DNA of 64,000 bases from JAHZFN01 sp965149945 (GTDB taxonomy: Bacteria; Bacillota; Dehalobacteriia; UBA4068; UBA4997), in the NCBI GenBank assembly GCA_965149945.1, contig CBCTTQ010000001.1:1-64000 (forward strand), given 5' to 3'. The notes beneath the pieces are model-generated. The model was not told where the DNA came from, ran no database searches, and worked only from the letters and a program-made list of their open reading frames with translations. The translations under genes were made by a program, and so were the position numbers. The stretch's first letter is position 1. Each line of letters opens with the position of its first letter. This document shows, piece by piece, positions 1 through 9,493 of this stretch.

Positions 1-56
1 TCATTTCTTCATTTCTTCATTTCTTCATTTCTTCATTTCTTCATTTCTTCATTTCC
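1..56. repeat. 8-bp tandem repeat, seven copies
   Basis: Seven head-to-tail copies of TCATTTCT, the last ending in C. The array starts at the window edge, so its true length is unknown. It lies beyond the 3' end of mnmG. The + strand reading has no stop, whereas the minus strand meets TGA in every frame, so it is not a continuation of a minus-strand gene. No function is evident. Confidence 0.9.
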
Positions 57-253
57 TGATATTTTTGCTCCCGAAAGAGGAAAATGCCTGTTCATTCCTC
101 CGGAATTTTTAGCAAAAAATTTTTTCAGCCTGAAATTTTTTCGGAAAAGAAGTCTCACAACAGATAGCGAACATCGTTCATTATCGTTCTTTCCTTTTTT
201 CTATTAGCATAAAAAGAAAAGGAAAAAGAAGATTTCTGTATGATTATGCATCT

Positions 254-2254
254 TTATGAATTGTCAGGTTCTTTGGAAGAGGAAGACGCGGCGGCGATCG
301 GATTCCGAGAGTCTTTTCGACCGCGGCGATTTTGCTCCAGCCAAACTAACAAAACACTGATATCTGCCGGACTAACCCCGGTAATTCGTCCGGCCTGACC
401 CAACGAACGAGGCAAAATCGCCGCCAGTTTTTCCGCCGACTCCCGAGAAATACCCCGAATACTCAAATAATCAATATCAGTGGGCAGCGTTTTTTGTTCC
501 AATTTACGGAATTTTTCCACTTGTGCCCGCTGTTTTTCGATATAACCGGTGTATTTTGCCCGGATAGAGACCTGTTCGGCGATTTCCGGCGCGGCAGGCG
601 ACCGCCCAAAAATTTCCGTCACATCTTCATAAGTCAGCTCCGGACGCCGGAGCAGTTCCCAACCGCTGATCCCCCGCCCCGGCAAAGCCAAACCCCGCCG
701 TTTGAAAACTGTCCGCAGTTTTTCATCATCGGGTTTCGCGTGGAGTTCTCTGAAAGCGGTTTCTTCCGCCGTAACGGCGGCTTTTTTGTCCAGCAGACGG
801 CGCAATTGCTCGTCTTCTACCAAACCCAGCGCGTGGGCTTTTTCAGTCAGACGCTGATCGGCATTGTCATTACGCAAAAGCAGCCGATACTCTGCCAACG
901 AAGTAAACATGCGATAGGGTTCGGTGACGCCTTTGGTAATCAAATCGTCCACCAATACCCCCAAATACGCCTCATCTCGACCGAGAATTAAAGGCGGCCG
1001 CCCCAACAGCTTCAGCGCGGCATTGGCTCCCGCCAAAAGCCCCTGACCGGCGGCTTCCTCATAGCCGGAAGTTCCGTTAATTTGTCCCGCCGTGTACAGT
1101 CCCGTCACCAATTTAGTCTCTAAAGTGGCTCGCAGCTGGGTAGGATACACACAGTCATATTCGATGGCATAGGCGGGGCGGATGATCCGCACTTGTTCCA
1201 GACCGGGGATTGTTCTCATAAAAGCCAGCTGCACATCTTCCGGCAGGCTGGTACTCATTCCCTGGACATAATATTCGTTGGTATCCAGACCTTCCGGTTC
1301 CAAAAACAGCTGATGGGCGTCTCGATCGGGGAAACGCACCAATTTCGTCTCAATACTGGGGCAATAACGAGGGCCGATGCCCTGAATCAAACCGCTGTAC
1401 AAAGGACAGCGGTGCATATTATCCAAAATAATCTGATGCGTCCGACGGTTGGTATATGTCAGCCAGCAGGGTACATTGGGACGGTCATAACGCTGACCGT
1501 CGAAAGAAAAGCGCAGATCTCCCTCCATGCCCGGTTGGATGCTCATCTTGGAAAAATCCAACGATTCCTCGGCCACTCGTGCCGGCGTCCCCGTTTTAAA
1601 GCGACCCAACCGAAAACCAAGATGCCGCAGACTATCCGACAGATAAGAGGCGGGAGGATATCCGGCGGGACCGGAAGGATAAGCGCAATTGCCCATGATA
1701 ACCGTTCCTTTTAAATATGTACCGGAGGTCAGCACTACCGCCGGCGCCCGATATTGGGCGCCGGTGCGCAGCTGCACCCCCGCGATCCGCCCGTCTGCCG
1801 TCAAAAGACGGGTTACTTCTCCCTGTTTCAAATGGAGATGTTCCGTCTGCTGCAAAAGGCGCAGCATCGCCTGCTGATAGGCTCGTTTATCAATTTGCGC
1901 CCGCAACGCGCGAACAGCGGGGCCTTTGCTGGTGTTCAAAAGACGGATTTGAATTTGGGCGCGGTCGGTGATTTTACCCATGGCGCCGCCCATAGCGTCA
2001 ATTTCCCGCACGATGACTCCTTTGGCGGGACCGCCGATCGAAGGATTGCAGGGCGCCATCGCCACGGCGTCCATGGAAAGCGTGATAAGCAACGTCCGCG
2101 CGCCCAGTCGCGCCGCGGCCAAAGCCGCTTCGCAGCCGGCATGTCCGGCGCCCACTACCACCACATCATAATCACCCGCTGTAAAAAGATCCGAGGAGGT
2201 TTTCACTTCCTTGATTTCCGTCATTTGTTGTTCCATTGCTTTTTGATCGCCCAT
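254..2254 (-). CDS. mnmG: tRNA uridine-5-carboxymethylaminomethyl modification enzyme MnmG (GidA)
   Basis: FAD-dependent subunit of the MnmEG complex, which installs the (carboxymethyl)aminomethyl group on wobble U34 of a subset of tRNAs in the cytosol. The N-terminal dinucleotide-binding motif GAGHAG is at residues 35-40 after a VVVV strand, and the family stretch [12 protein letters not shown] follows. The 666 residues are slightly longer than usual because of about 25 extra N-terminal residues and a Ser/Lys-rich tail. The start is supported by GGAG about 8 nt upstream. It lies downstream of mnmE on the same strand, but 727 bp with two parS sites separates them, so it probably has its own promoter. 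Confidence 0.96.
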   Translation of the reverse strand: MGDQKAMEQQMTEIKEVKTSSDLFTAGDYDVVVVGAGHAGCEAALAAARLGARTLLITLSMDAVAMAPCNPSIGGPAKGVIVREIDAMGGAMGKITDRAQIQIRLLNTSKGPAVRALRAQIDKRAYQQAMLRLLQQTEHLHLKQGEVTRLLTADGRIAGVQLRTGAQYRAPAVVLTSGTYLKGTVIMGNCAYPSGPAGYPPASYLSDSLRHLGFRLGRFKTGTPARVAEESLDFSKMSIQPGMEGDLRFSFDGQRYDRPNVPCWLTYTNRRTHQIILDNMHRCPLYSGLIQGIGPRYCPSIETKLVRFPDRDAHQLFLEPEGLDTNEYYVQGMSTSLPEDVQLAFMRTIPGLEQVRIIRPAYAIEYDCVYPTQLRATLETKLVTGLYTAGQINGTSGYEEAAGQGLLAGANAALKLLGRPPLILGRDEAYLGVLVDDLITKGVTEPYRMFTSLAEYRLLLRNDNADQRLTEKAHALGLVEDEQLRRLLDKKAAVTAEETAFRELHAKPDDEKLRTVFKRRGLALPGRGISGWELLRRPELTYEDVTEIFGRSPAAPEIAEQVSIRAKYTGYIEKQRAQVEKFRKLEQKTLPTDIDYLSIRGISRESAEKLAAILPRSLGQAGRITGVSPADISVLLVWLEQNRRGRKDSRNPIAAASSSSKEPDNS

Positions 2255-2268
2255 CCTTGTTCTCCGAT

Positions 2269-2284
2269 TGTTTCACGTGAAACA
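2269..2284. promoter_or_regulatory. parS: parS chromosome-partitioning site 1
   Basis: TGTTTCACGTGAAACA, a perfect 16-bp palindrome identical to the Bacillus subtilis ParB (Spo0J) binding consensus. It lies 15 bp upstream of the mnmG start codon, so bound ParB could also affect mnmG expression. parA and parB are not in this window; in related genomes they follow mnmG and rsmG, which here would be off the left edge. Confidence 0.96.
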
Positions 2285-2528
2285 AAACCGTTTCCGCGTT
2301 TTTCCTACTATTATATATATCATGTTTTTTTGTTTCGTATCGTACTCCCTCACACTACGGCGAAATTTCCGTGATCCATCCAAAACCTTCCTTGTCACGC
2401 CGAGGCAATCAATCGTGCCATCCTACGGCGATACGCCGCTGCCTTTCTCTCATTTGGCGTGACTCATAAAAAACGGGGTAGGGTTCAATGTCCGATCCAC
2501 GACAGAAAAAGATTCCTGTATGGAAAGA

Positions 2529-2544
2529 TGTTTCACGTGAAACA
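2529..2544. promoter_or_regulatory. parS: parS chromosome-partitioning site 2
   Basis: A second perfect TGTTTCACGTGAAACA palindrome, 260 bp from the first and about 10.5 kb from oriC. Paired exact copies close to the origin are what a ParB loading and condensin-recruitment region needs. Confidence 0.96.
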
Positions 2545-2931
2545 TCTGTACGAGAAGGGTACTGTTTTATTATATCATACTCCCGTCGGGAAAAACAGGC
2601 GGCAAAAGGAATTTTCCCACGGAAAAATCATGATTTTCCGTGAGGAACTGCCGAAAAAACAAGAACCTCGACAAAAATCTTCGCCTGCCTGTCTTTTCCT
2701 CAACATATTCTCCCAAAAGTCCGCGCCGTCTCTTCCCGAGATCGGTCGTTCTGATTGTTTCTTTTCCTCACGCAGCCTAACAGGAAAATTCAATATCCGT
2801 CGCGAGGAACCAAAATCCACCCTCCAAAAGCGCCTTACGAAAAGAAGGGCGAAACAATCGGGGAAAGGACACCGTAAAAAGAGGAGGGAGGAACCATATG
2901 CTATTTCAAAGCGCGAGGACTGCCCGAAACA

Positions 2932-2961
2932 AACAAAAGAAGACGGGACCTCAAGGTCCCG
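2932..2961 (-). terminator. Terminator after mnmE
   Basis: Eight-bp inverted repeat CGGGACCT/AGGTCCCG with a 2-nt loop, followed on the minus strand by a T-rich tract (TCTTCTTTTG). It is 20 bp beyond the mnmE stop. Confidence 0.65.
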
Positions 2962-2981
2962 CCCGTGATACGCGCCTTTTC

Positions 2982-4373
2982 TCATTTACCCAGACAAAAA
3001 CGGGAAAAGACACGGTCGATGATTTCATCAGAGGTGACGCCGCCGGTGATTTCCGCCAACGCCTCCCATGCCGACTGAATATCGATCGCCACCATGGAGC
3101 CGTCGATGCCCGATGTCGCTCCTCGAAGCGCGTCTTCCAGATGCTGTTCCGCCCGCAATAACGCCGATTTTTGCCGCTCGTTGACCAACCCCTGCAAATC
3201 CGACGGTTGCAGCCGCCCCATTGTGGCCGTTTCATAAATTGCTCGCCGCAGTTCTTCGACGCCTCTGTTTTCCCGCGCCGACAAAAGAAGTACCTGCCGC
3301 TTGGGAAATAACCGCCGCCAGTCCGCGGCAGCTGCTTCCCGTTCCGCCGCTGTCAGCAAGTCGCCTTTGTTCAACAACAAAATCAAAGGCTTTTCTCCCT
3401 GTGCCGCCAGAAGCCGCCGCCAGTCCTCCGCCAAAGGTCGGCGAATATCCCAGACCAACAGCGCCAAGTCCGCCGCCGCCAGTTTCTCACGACTGCGCCG
3501 CACTCCCGCCGCTTCCACAGGATCCGCCGTTTCCCGAATGCCTGCCGTATCTACCAAACGGACAGGCAGCCCGTTGATGTGATAATATTCTTCGATGGTA
3601 TCACGGGTTGTTCCGGCGATTTCCGTCACAATCGCCCGTTCCTCCTGCAGCAGCGCGTTGAGCAAGGTGGATTTTCCCGCGTTGGCAGGCCCCACAATAG
3701 TCGTCAACAAACCGTCCCGATAGATTCGACCATCTTCCGCCCCTCGCAGCAAAGTCCGCACCTTTCGCAAGCACTCTTCAAGATGTTCCGACAATCGTAA
3801 TTGTTCCCAAATATCTGCCTCTTCTTCGGGATAATCCACCGCCACCTCTATTTGCGCCAGTAAGTCCAACAGTCGATCGTTTATCGCCAACACCGCCTGT
3901 CCCAGCGCTCCGTCCAGCTGTTTTTCCGACAACTCCAATGCCGCCGTACTTTTGGCTTGGATGATATCGATGATGGCTTCCGCCTGTGTCAAATTGATTC
4001 GCCCATTGAGAAAAGCACGCTGGGTAAACTCACCCGGCTCCGCCGGAACCGCCCCTGCCGCCAGCAAGGCTTTTAAAATTTCCCGCGTCACCACATATCC
4101 TCCGTGACATTGGATTTCTACCACATCCTCGCCGGTATAAGAGTGGGGGGCGGGCATATACACCGCCAGCGCCTGATCCAAAGGCAGTCCGTCGCGGTCG
4201 CGTACCTGTCCCAAATACAAATAGCGGGGAGTAGGGACAAAGGGCGTCGTCTTTTTCTTCGGTTGAAATACCTCTTGCAAAAGGCGCAGCGCTTCGTCGC
4301 CGCTCACCCGGATAACGCTGATGCCGCCTTCTCCCGGTGGGGTCGCTACGGCGCAGATGGTATTTTGCAACAT
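2982..4373 (-). CDS. mnmE: tRNA modification GTPase MnmE (TrmE)
   Basis: Partner of MnmG in U34 tRNA modification; it binds a one-carbon tetrahydrofolate and uses a potassium-activated GTPase cycle. Visible in order: an N-terminal folate-binding domain beginning MLQNTICAVATPPGEGG, an inserted G domain with P-loop GPANAGKS, switch AGTTRDT, DTAGIRE and NKGD, and the C-terminal signature CLGK ending the protein. The frame is open further upstream, but ATG 4373 has a strong AGGAGG site and gives 463 residues, the family size. Confidence 0.96.
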   Translation of the reverse strand: MLQNTICAVATPPGEGGISVIRVSGDEALRLLQEVFQPKKKTTPFVPTPRYLYLGQVRDRDGLPLDQALAVYMPAPHSYTGEDVVEIQCHGGYVVTREILKALLAAGAVPAEPGEFTQRAFLNGRINLTQAEAIIDIIQAKSTAALELSEKQLDGALGQAVLAINDRLLDLLAQIEVAVDYPEEEADIWEQLRLSEHLEECLRKVRTLLRGAEDGRIYRDGLLTTIVGPANAGKSTLLNALLQEERAIVTEIAGTTRDTIEEYYHINGLPVRLVDTAGIRETADPVEAAGVRRSREKLAAADLALLVWDIRRPLAEDWRRLLAAQGEKPLILLLNKGDLLTAAEREAAAADWRRLFPKRQVLLLSARENRGVEELRRAIYETATMGRLQPSDLQGLVNERQKSALLRAEQHLEDALRGATSGIDGSMVAIDIQSAWEALAEITGGVTSDEIIDRVFSRFCLGK

Positions 4374-4760
4374 CCTGTTTCCTCCTTCTCCAAATATTGC
4401 TGAACAGTAAACAAAAGCAGCCCATCGCTCCGACCAAAGAGCGTTTTTTAACCAATCGATTTGCTTATCCCTGCCGATTTTCATACAAAAATCTGACGTA
4501 TTCTTTTTATTTCGCCAAAATCTATCGATTTCATCAAGCGTTCTTTATTATACAAAGCAAATCGCCGTTTCTTTCCATAATTCTTCTGTTTATGTTATTT
4601 TACAAAAAAGCTTGTTTTTAGAGAGCTTCCGCAAAAGCGCTCCTGATCGTTCGGATTTTCTTACATTTTGATAAATCGGGGGAGGGGAGGGGTCAAGAAT
4701 TTTTGTCTTTTTCATGAGAATCGGTTTCTCTTCATTATAACCTCTCAAAAACCCGCCGGC
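4374..4760. other. rsmI-mnmE intergenic region
   Basis: 387 bp, AT-rich, with no coding signal I trust. It must hold the mnmE promoter or read-through from rsmI. A TATAAT exists on the minus strand near 4550 but has no good -35. Confidence 0.5.
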
Positions 4761-5624
4761 TCATCTCCGCGGAGAGAGATCCTTTTGTTCCGTTTCCTCT
4801 TTCAGCCGCAGACCCAGCGCGTACACCTGGCTCACCGGCAAATCGTAACAGCGCGCTACCTCTTTGGCGGCGGCTTTGTGTTTCATACCGCCCCGCAACA
4901 GACGGTGCAGATGCTCCTCCACCTCTTGAAGATTCGGCTCTGTCGCCTGCTCCTCGGCGCCCCCGATCACCAGCACAAATTCTCCCAAAGGCTGCCGCTC
5001 CGCCCAAAGCTCACAGATTTCTCCCAAGGTACCCCGGTTGACCTCTTGAAATTTTTTAGTCAGCTCCCGACAAAGCGCGGCAGGACGCTGACTACCCAGC
5101 ACCCGCGCTGCCGCCGTCAACGTTTCCTTGATTCGGTGAGGCGCCTCATAGAGCACCAGCGTCCGCCGTTCTTCTTTGATGCTTTCCAAATAGGGCGGCA
5201 ATTTGGCGCCGCGAGGCAAAAATCCTTCAAAAGCAAAGCGCTCTGTGGGCAGCCCCGAAAGCACCAATGCCTGAATGGCCGCGCAAGCGCCCGGCACAGC
5301 GTCCGTCTCATAGCCCGCGGCCGCGGCTTGCCGCAAAATAGCAGCTCCCGGGTCAGAAATGCCCGGCGTACCCGCGTCGCTGATCAACGCTACCTGTTTT
5401 CCTTCCGATAAAGCCTGCAGCAAAGTCCCTTCCTGCGCCTTTTCATTATGCTGATAATAACTGATCAACGGTCGTTTGATGCCGAAATGACGCAACAACG
5501 CGCCGCTGTGCCTGGTATCTTCGGCGGCAATAAGATCCGCCTCCCGTAAAGTGTCCAGCGCCCGTTGGCTGATATCACCCAAATTGCCAATGGGAGTAGC
5601 CACCAATGTAATTTTTCCTGCCAT
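4761..5624 (-). CDS. rsmI: 16S rRNA (cytidine-1402-2'-O)-methyltransferase RsmI
   Basis: SAM-dependent 2'-O-methylation of C1402 in the ribosomal decoding centre. The tetrapyrrole-methylase-like fold is shown by TPIGNLGDISQRA near the start, AAEDTRH, and the SDAGTPGISDPG glycine-rich SAM loop. An upstream in-frame ATG at 5684 is possible, but ATG 5624 is preceded by CAGGAG at good distance and gives the usual N-terminus MAGKITLVATPIGNLG and 287 residues. It is the last gene of the tmk-holB-ricT-yabA-trmN6 cluster. The small yazA-type nuclease gene that sits here in Bacillus is absent. Confidence 0.96.
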   Translation of the reverse strand: MAGKITLVATPIGNLGDISQRALDTLREADLIAAEDTRHSGALLRHFGIKRPLISYYQHNEKAQEGTLLQALSEGKQVALISDAGTPGISDPGAAILRQAAAAGYETDAVPGACAAIQALVLSGLPTERFAFEGFLPRGAKLPPYLESIKEERRTLVLYEAPHRIKETLTAAARVLGSQRPAALCRELTKKFQEVNRGTLGEICELWAERQPLGEFVLVIGGAEEQATEPNLQEVEEHLHRLLRGGMKHKAAAKEVARCYDLPVSQVYALGLRLKEETEQKDLSPRR

Positions 5625-5816
5625 ATTATTCTCCTGTTCGGCGGTCGCCGCCGCTTTTTCTTCTAAAGTTGTCTTTCGTCCCAAATTGCCGATTTCATGA
5701 AACCTTCCGCTTCACACCTTGCTCCGCCGATACCCCTGACCGTTCGGGGAATCCGCCGCCTCGTTTCTCAGGCGGGGAAAAGCTCCTTTCGGCGCTGCTC
5801 GGAAAAGGGGGTTCTG

Positions 5817-6623
5817 TCAGCGACAATCTGTCGGGGAAAGGGGGTCGTCGGCAGGAGGCCAATGCTGCTTGCAAACCAAATCAGCACGGCTGATGCAAAT
5901 AGGCGGTAAAATGACCGTCTCTGTTCCCCGCCGCGGAGTAAATGCCCAAAGATCCAGCAAAGGGGCGTCCTCCCGCAAATTCAACACCGATCGCCGTCTT
6001 TGGCAAAACAGCCGCGCGGCGGTCGCCGCCTCCAGCACTTCCCGCTGTCTGGCAGCAGGCGCCACCAAAGAAAAACAACCCTCCGGCGTCAAAGCAGCAG
6101 CCGCCGCCGTGAAAAATTCCGCCAAGGTTCCGTTCATCTCAAAACGCGCCGCCGCTCGTTCCGGCACTTTGCTGACTCGACAGGTACCGCGAGGAAAATA
6201 AGGCGGATTACAAACAATCTGATCAAAGGGACCGTTTTTCGGCGCCCAAGTACGAAAATCATCCCGTACCACCCGCAGTGTTTCCTCCAATCCGTTCAGC
6301 CGCAGATTGCGATAAGCCAGATCGGCGCTGTTTTCCATCACTTCCACCCCTACATAACGCCCTTGGGGGCATTTGACATACAGCAGCATCAACAAAGCGC
6401 CGTTGCCGCAGCCTGCTTCTAAAATCCGCTCGCCCGTCCGCGGACGCACAAAATCCGCCAACAGCACCGCGTCACTGCCGATACAAAAATACCGGGGCTG
6501 CTGAATCAGCTTCAGACCGCACCGGTATAAATCATCTAATTTCTCACCGTCTCGCACCAGCGTCCGCTGTTCTTCTGTCAGGCTCTCCCAAAGAGCAACC
6601 CGTACCCGTTCCCGTTCTTTCAT
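5817..6623 (-). CDS. trmN6: tRNA1(Val) (adenine37-N6)-methyltransferase-like protein (YabB/TrmN6 family)
   Basis: Class I SAM methyltransferase, cytosolic, expected to act on a tRNA adenine. The SAM motif EAGCGNGALLM lies in the first third and the N6-adenine catalytic motif NPPY follows as VCNPPYF. ATG 6623 overlaps the yabA stop by four bases (ATGA) and has CAGGAG upstream; the longer frame to 6686 would run into yabA. Length is 268 residues, slightly long because of the C-terminal tail. The substrate is inferred from the family and was not tested for this organism. Confidence 0.9.
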   Translation of the reverse strand: MKERERVRVALWESLTEEQRTLVRDGEKLDDLYRCGLKLIQQPRYFCIGSDAVLLADFVRPRTGERILEAGCGNGALLMLLYVKCPQGRYVGVEVMENSADLAYRNLRLNGLEETLRVVRDDFRTWAPKNGPFDQIVCNPPYFPRGTCRVSKVPERAAARFEMNGTLAEFFTAAAAALTPEGCFSLVAPAARQREVLEAATAARLFCQRRRSVLNLREDAPLLDLWAFTPRRGTETVILPPICISRADLVCKQHWPPADDPLSPTDCR

Positions 6624-6919
6624 GACGATTGCTCCTGTTTGGGGTCTCCTTGCTGTCGCTGCAAAAAAGCCATGCAAAGAAGACATTCCTCGCCGTCGCG
6701 GCTTTTGGCGAAATGGGTGGGGCAGATGTGATATCCTTCCCGATACAGCTGCATCAGCGCCTCGTCTCCTTCATCCCGCAGACTGCCTTCATTTAATCGA
6801 TCCAACAGCCGAATATTCTGACGTTCCACCGATTCTACCCGCAGTCGAATTTCCGCCAAACGAGTCAGCAGCTCATTCAACTCCTCTTCAATTTCTCTGA
6901 TCTCATTGGTTAATGACAT
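6620..6919 (-). CDS. yabA: Replication initiation control protein YabA
   Basis: Negative regulator of initiation that in Bacillus bridges DnaA and DnaN. The 99 residues comprise a heptad-rich N-terminal half (residues 1-55, coiled coil for tetramerisation) and a C-terminal zinc-binding segment with CPTH and CLLC ligands, as in the family. It sits between ricT and trmN6 exactly as in B. subtilis and is translationally coupled to trmN6. Its two partners are both encoded in this window, though dnaN has moved far away. Confidence 0.95.
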   Translation of the reverse strand: MSLTNEIREIEEELNELLTRLAEIRLRVESVERQNIRLLDRLNEGSLRDEGDEALMQLYREGYHICPTHFAKSRDGEECLLCMAFLQRQQGDPKQEQSS

Positions 6920-7007
6920 CCTGTATCCTCTCTTTCTCGCCGCCGCCTGACATCACGGGGCAGAACCCCTCCCAAAAGGAAGACGCCTTTTTAAAGGCTC
7001 CGCGGCC

Positions 7008-7757
7008 TCAGTCCTCTAATTTTTTCAGTTCCGATTCATCCACTTCCACATCGGTCAAATAATCCGCGCAGGGATGCTGGCAAGAGCCGCACTGCTTGTC
7101 ACAGCTTTTTTTGGGATGCTCATATTCATCATACTCAAATTTCAAACAGCACATCAGACGTCCGCATACACCGGAAATTTTTGCCGGATTCAGGGAAAGA
7201 TTTTGCTTTTTCGCCATCTTGATGGAAACGGGTTGGAAATCCCCCAGCACGGAGTGACAGCAAAGCTCCCGTCCGCAGGTACTGTATCCTCCTAACATTT
7301 TGGCTTCGTCTCGCACGCCGATTTGCCGCAGTTCGATTCTGGTACGAAATACCGCCGCCAAATCTTTGACCAGCTCCCGAAAGTCCACACGGGATTCCGC
7401 GGAAAAGTAAAAGATGATCTTTCCCTGGTCAAAGGTATAGTTGACATCGATGAGCTTCATAGGCAGTTCCCGCTTGGCGATTTTTTCCAAGCAGATTTGA
7501 AATGCTTTTTTTTCATTGCGTTTGTTTTTTTCATATTGTTTTTCATCGGCGGCTGTGGCCGGACGAATAATGTCCTTACAGGGAGAGGGGAGGGTCTTTT
7601 CGTCGATTTCCCGTTCGTTCAGCACCACGCTGCCGTATTCAATGCCGCGGGCAGTCTCTACAATCACATTGTCACCCACCTGCACTTTCAGCTGCCGCGG
7701 ACAAAAATAATAAATTTTTCCCGCTTTGCGAAAGCGAATTCCTACTACATTGATCAT
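7008..7757 (-). CDS. ricT: RicT (YaaT), PSP1-domain iron-sulfur protein of the Ric complex
   Basis: Component of the RicA-RicF-RicT complex, which in Bacillus assists RNase Y-dependent mRNA maturation and affects sporulation and biofilm development. The PSP1 core is visible, with paired cysteines in CGRELCC and CGRLMCC and a further Cys-rich C-terminal segment (CDKQCGSCQHPC), consistent with Fe-S cluster binding. The frame extends to 7868 inside holB, but ATG 7757 has GGAGGAAG just upstream and gives MINVVGIRFRKAGKIYYF, the normal N-terminus; 249 residues. Confidence 0.94.
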   Translation of the reverse strand: MINVVGIRFRKAGKIYYFCPRQLKVQVGDNVIVETARGIEYGSVVLNEREIDEKTLPSPCKDIIRPATAADEKQYEKNKRNEKKAFQICLEKIAKRELPMKLIDVNYTFDQGKIIFYFSAESRVDFRELVKDLAAVFRTRIELRQIGVRDEAKMLGGYSTCGRELCCHSVLGDFQPVSIKMAKKQNLSLNPAKISGVCGRLMCCLKFEYDEYEHPKKSCDKQCGSCQHPCADYLTDVEVDESELKKLED

Positions 7758-7828
7758 GAACTTCCTCCATATCACTCGAATTTTTCGGCGGATTCGAACG
7801 CCGCCGCGTCCAATCCTCTTAACCGATA

Positions 7829-8725
7829 TTATTTCTCCGCCGCCCTGTCCAATCCCTGCTGACCGCACAAATCTCGCAGCTTCAGCAAGAGCACATTAAG
7901 GAGTAGGGTGGTGTTGATGTTGCTTTTGGCAAGGCGAATGGCATCTTCCACCAACCGCGCCGCCTCCAGCGCCTGAAGCGCGTCATACGCCCCGGGCAGC
8001 CGCTGAAACAAGCGCAGTCGGCTTTCGGGCAGATAGGTCTCCGCCCAGATTTCCCGTAGACAGAGAAGCAACGCTTCCAGAAAATAGATTGTCTGTTTTT
8101 TATCTGTCAGATCTTTGCGGCGGCCGTTTTTCAAGCCCCCCGCGAAAAGCAGCGCCGTGCTGATATCTCCCGGCAGAAGCCCCAGCAGTTCCATGGCTTT
8201 TTGCTCCATTTCCGTCCGCAACTCGCAATCAGCCGGTGTTTCTTCGCCTTCGTCCTCTCCGAGAAGCCGTATCCAAACCACACGGGAAAGAATCGTCGGC
8301 AGCAGGGCATCCCCCACCGGCGCCGTCAAAATGAAATACACCCCCGACGGAGGCTCTTCCAAAATTTTCAGCAGACTGTTGGCGGCTGCCCGCTGCATAG
8401 TATGAGCCTCGTGGATAATCACTACCTGACGCCCACCCTCAAAAGATTCTAAATGAGCAACATACCGCATCTTTCTGGTCTGAAAAATTTTCACGCTGGC
8501 GCCGTCGGGACAGATGATCTGCACATCCGGATGGTTATCCGCCGCCACCTTGCGGCAGGAAGAACAAACTCCGCAGGCGTTGCCGTCCGGGGTGGGATGC
8601 GCGCACAGCAAAGCCGCCGCCAAACTTTTCGCCTGGGGCAGCAGCTGTTCTTCTCTTCCCGTCAGCAGCCAAGAATGGCTGACTTTTCCCGCGGCTATTC
8701 GCTTTGCCAGTTGCGGATCCAGCAT
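7829..8725 (-). CDS. holB: DNA polymerase III delta' subunit
   Basis: Clamp-loader subunit delta' of the replicase. It has the AAA+ fold of the DnaX/HolB group, a zinc module with Cys residues in CGVCSSC, and family blocks HEAHTMQRAAANSLLKILEE and TILSRV. As is normal for delta', the P-loop is degenerate (LLTGREEQ), so it is not expected to hydrolyse ATP. A strong AAAGGAGG site precedes ATG 8725. It follows tmk directly; the yaaQ (darA) and yaaR genes that lie between tmk and holB in Bacillus are missing. Confidence 0.94.
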   Translation of the reverse strand: MLDPQLAKRIAAGKVSHSWLLTGREEQLLPQAKSLAAALLCAHPTPDGNACGVCSSCRKVAADNHPDVQIICPDGASVKIFQTRKMRYVAHLESFEGGRQVVIIHEAHTMQRAAANSLLKILEEPPSGVYFILTAPVGDALLPTILSRVVWIRLLGEDEGEETPADCELRTEMEQKAMELLGLLPGDISTALLFAGGLKNGRRKDLTDKKQTIYFLEALLLCLREIWAETYLPESRLRLFQRLPGAYDALQALEAARLVEDAIRLAKSNINTTLLLNVLLLKLRDLCGQQGLDRAAEK

Positions 8726-8752
8726 AGGTTCCTCCTTTCGGACAACACTCCC

Positions 8753-9493
8753 TTAACGGGCAAAAAACTCGTTATCTAAATTGGTTTCATCGATGAATCC
8801 CCGCAGCAGCAACAAACCGCTGACGAGACGACGAATTTCATATTTTACCTCATTTATGCCGCGGCCGGCGTCCAAAATCTTGATTCGACCCGTTTCCGCC
8901 GCCAATTGACGATAGCCGTCCCGCAGACGGCGATGAAACGCCAATTCTTCCCGCTCCATCCGATCTGTGTGCCGCGCCGTATCTCCTGAAGACTCCCGCG
9001 CCCGCACGCGCGCCAGACCTTCTTCCGAATCCAAATCCAACAAAATAGTAAGATCCGGCTGCAAACCGCCCGTCGCCATTTGGTTCAGCTGTCGCAAAAA
9101 CGTCAAATCCAATCCTCGTCCATAACCCTGGTACGCCAAATAAGAGTCGGCATAACGGTCACAAACCACTACCTTACCGCGATCCAGCGCCGGGCGCAAT
9201 ACTTCGTCTACGTGCTGCGCCCGATCCGCGGCATACAACAGCGCCTCTGTTTTGGGCGTGATGGTCGTATTTTCGGGATTTAAAATCAGGCGGCGAATCT
9301 GACCGCCCACAACGCCTTCCCCCGGCTCCCGTGTGGTCAGCACCGGCACCCCCATAAGAGTCATCCATTCCGAAAGCATGGCGCAGTGGGTGGATTTGCC
9401 GGCGCCTTCCGGCCCTTCAAAGGTGATGAACAGTCCTTGCCGTTTTACTTCTTTATTCTTTTTATTGTTGCGTTTCAATGTCTCTTCGTTCAT
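8753..9493 (-). CDS. tmk: Thymidylate kinase
   Basis: Phosphorylates dTMP to dTDP with ATP in the cytosol. The P-loop FEGPEGAGKST lies near residue 25, then the DR(Y) motif CDRYADSYLAYQG and the lid region rich in Arg. The 246 residues exceed the usual 205-215 because of about 18 charged N-terminal residues and a C-terminal extension. The start ATG overlaps the stop of the upstream decarboxylase-like gene as ATGA, indicating translational coupling. Confidence 0.95.
   Translation of the reverse strand: MNEETLKRNNKKNKEVKRQGLFITFEGPEGAGKSTHCAMLSEWMTLMGVPVLTTREPGEGVVGGQIRRLILNPENTTITPKTEALLYAADRAQHVDEVLRPALDRGKVVVCDRYADSYLAYQGYGRGLDLTFLRQLNQMATGGLQPDLTILLDLDSEEGLARVRARESSGDTARHTDRMEREELAFHRRLRDGYRQLAAETGRIKILDAGRGINEVKYEIRRLVSGLLLLRGFIDETNLDNEFFAR

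Larger units (their letters stand above)
2255..2981. other. mnmE-mnmG intergenic region carrying two parS sites
   Basis: This 727-bp gap between two genes that are often adjacent holds two perfect parS palindromes and the mnmE terminator hairpin. I find no convincing coding frame: the open frames on either strand lack ribosome sites and recognisable sequence. Confidence 0.7.
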
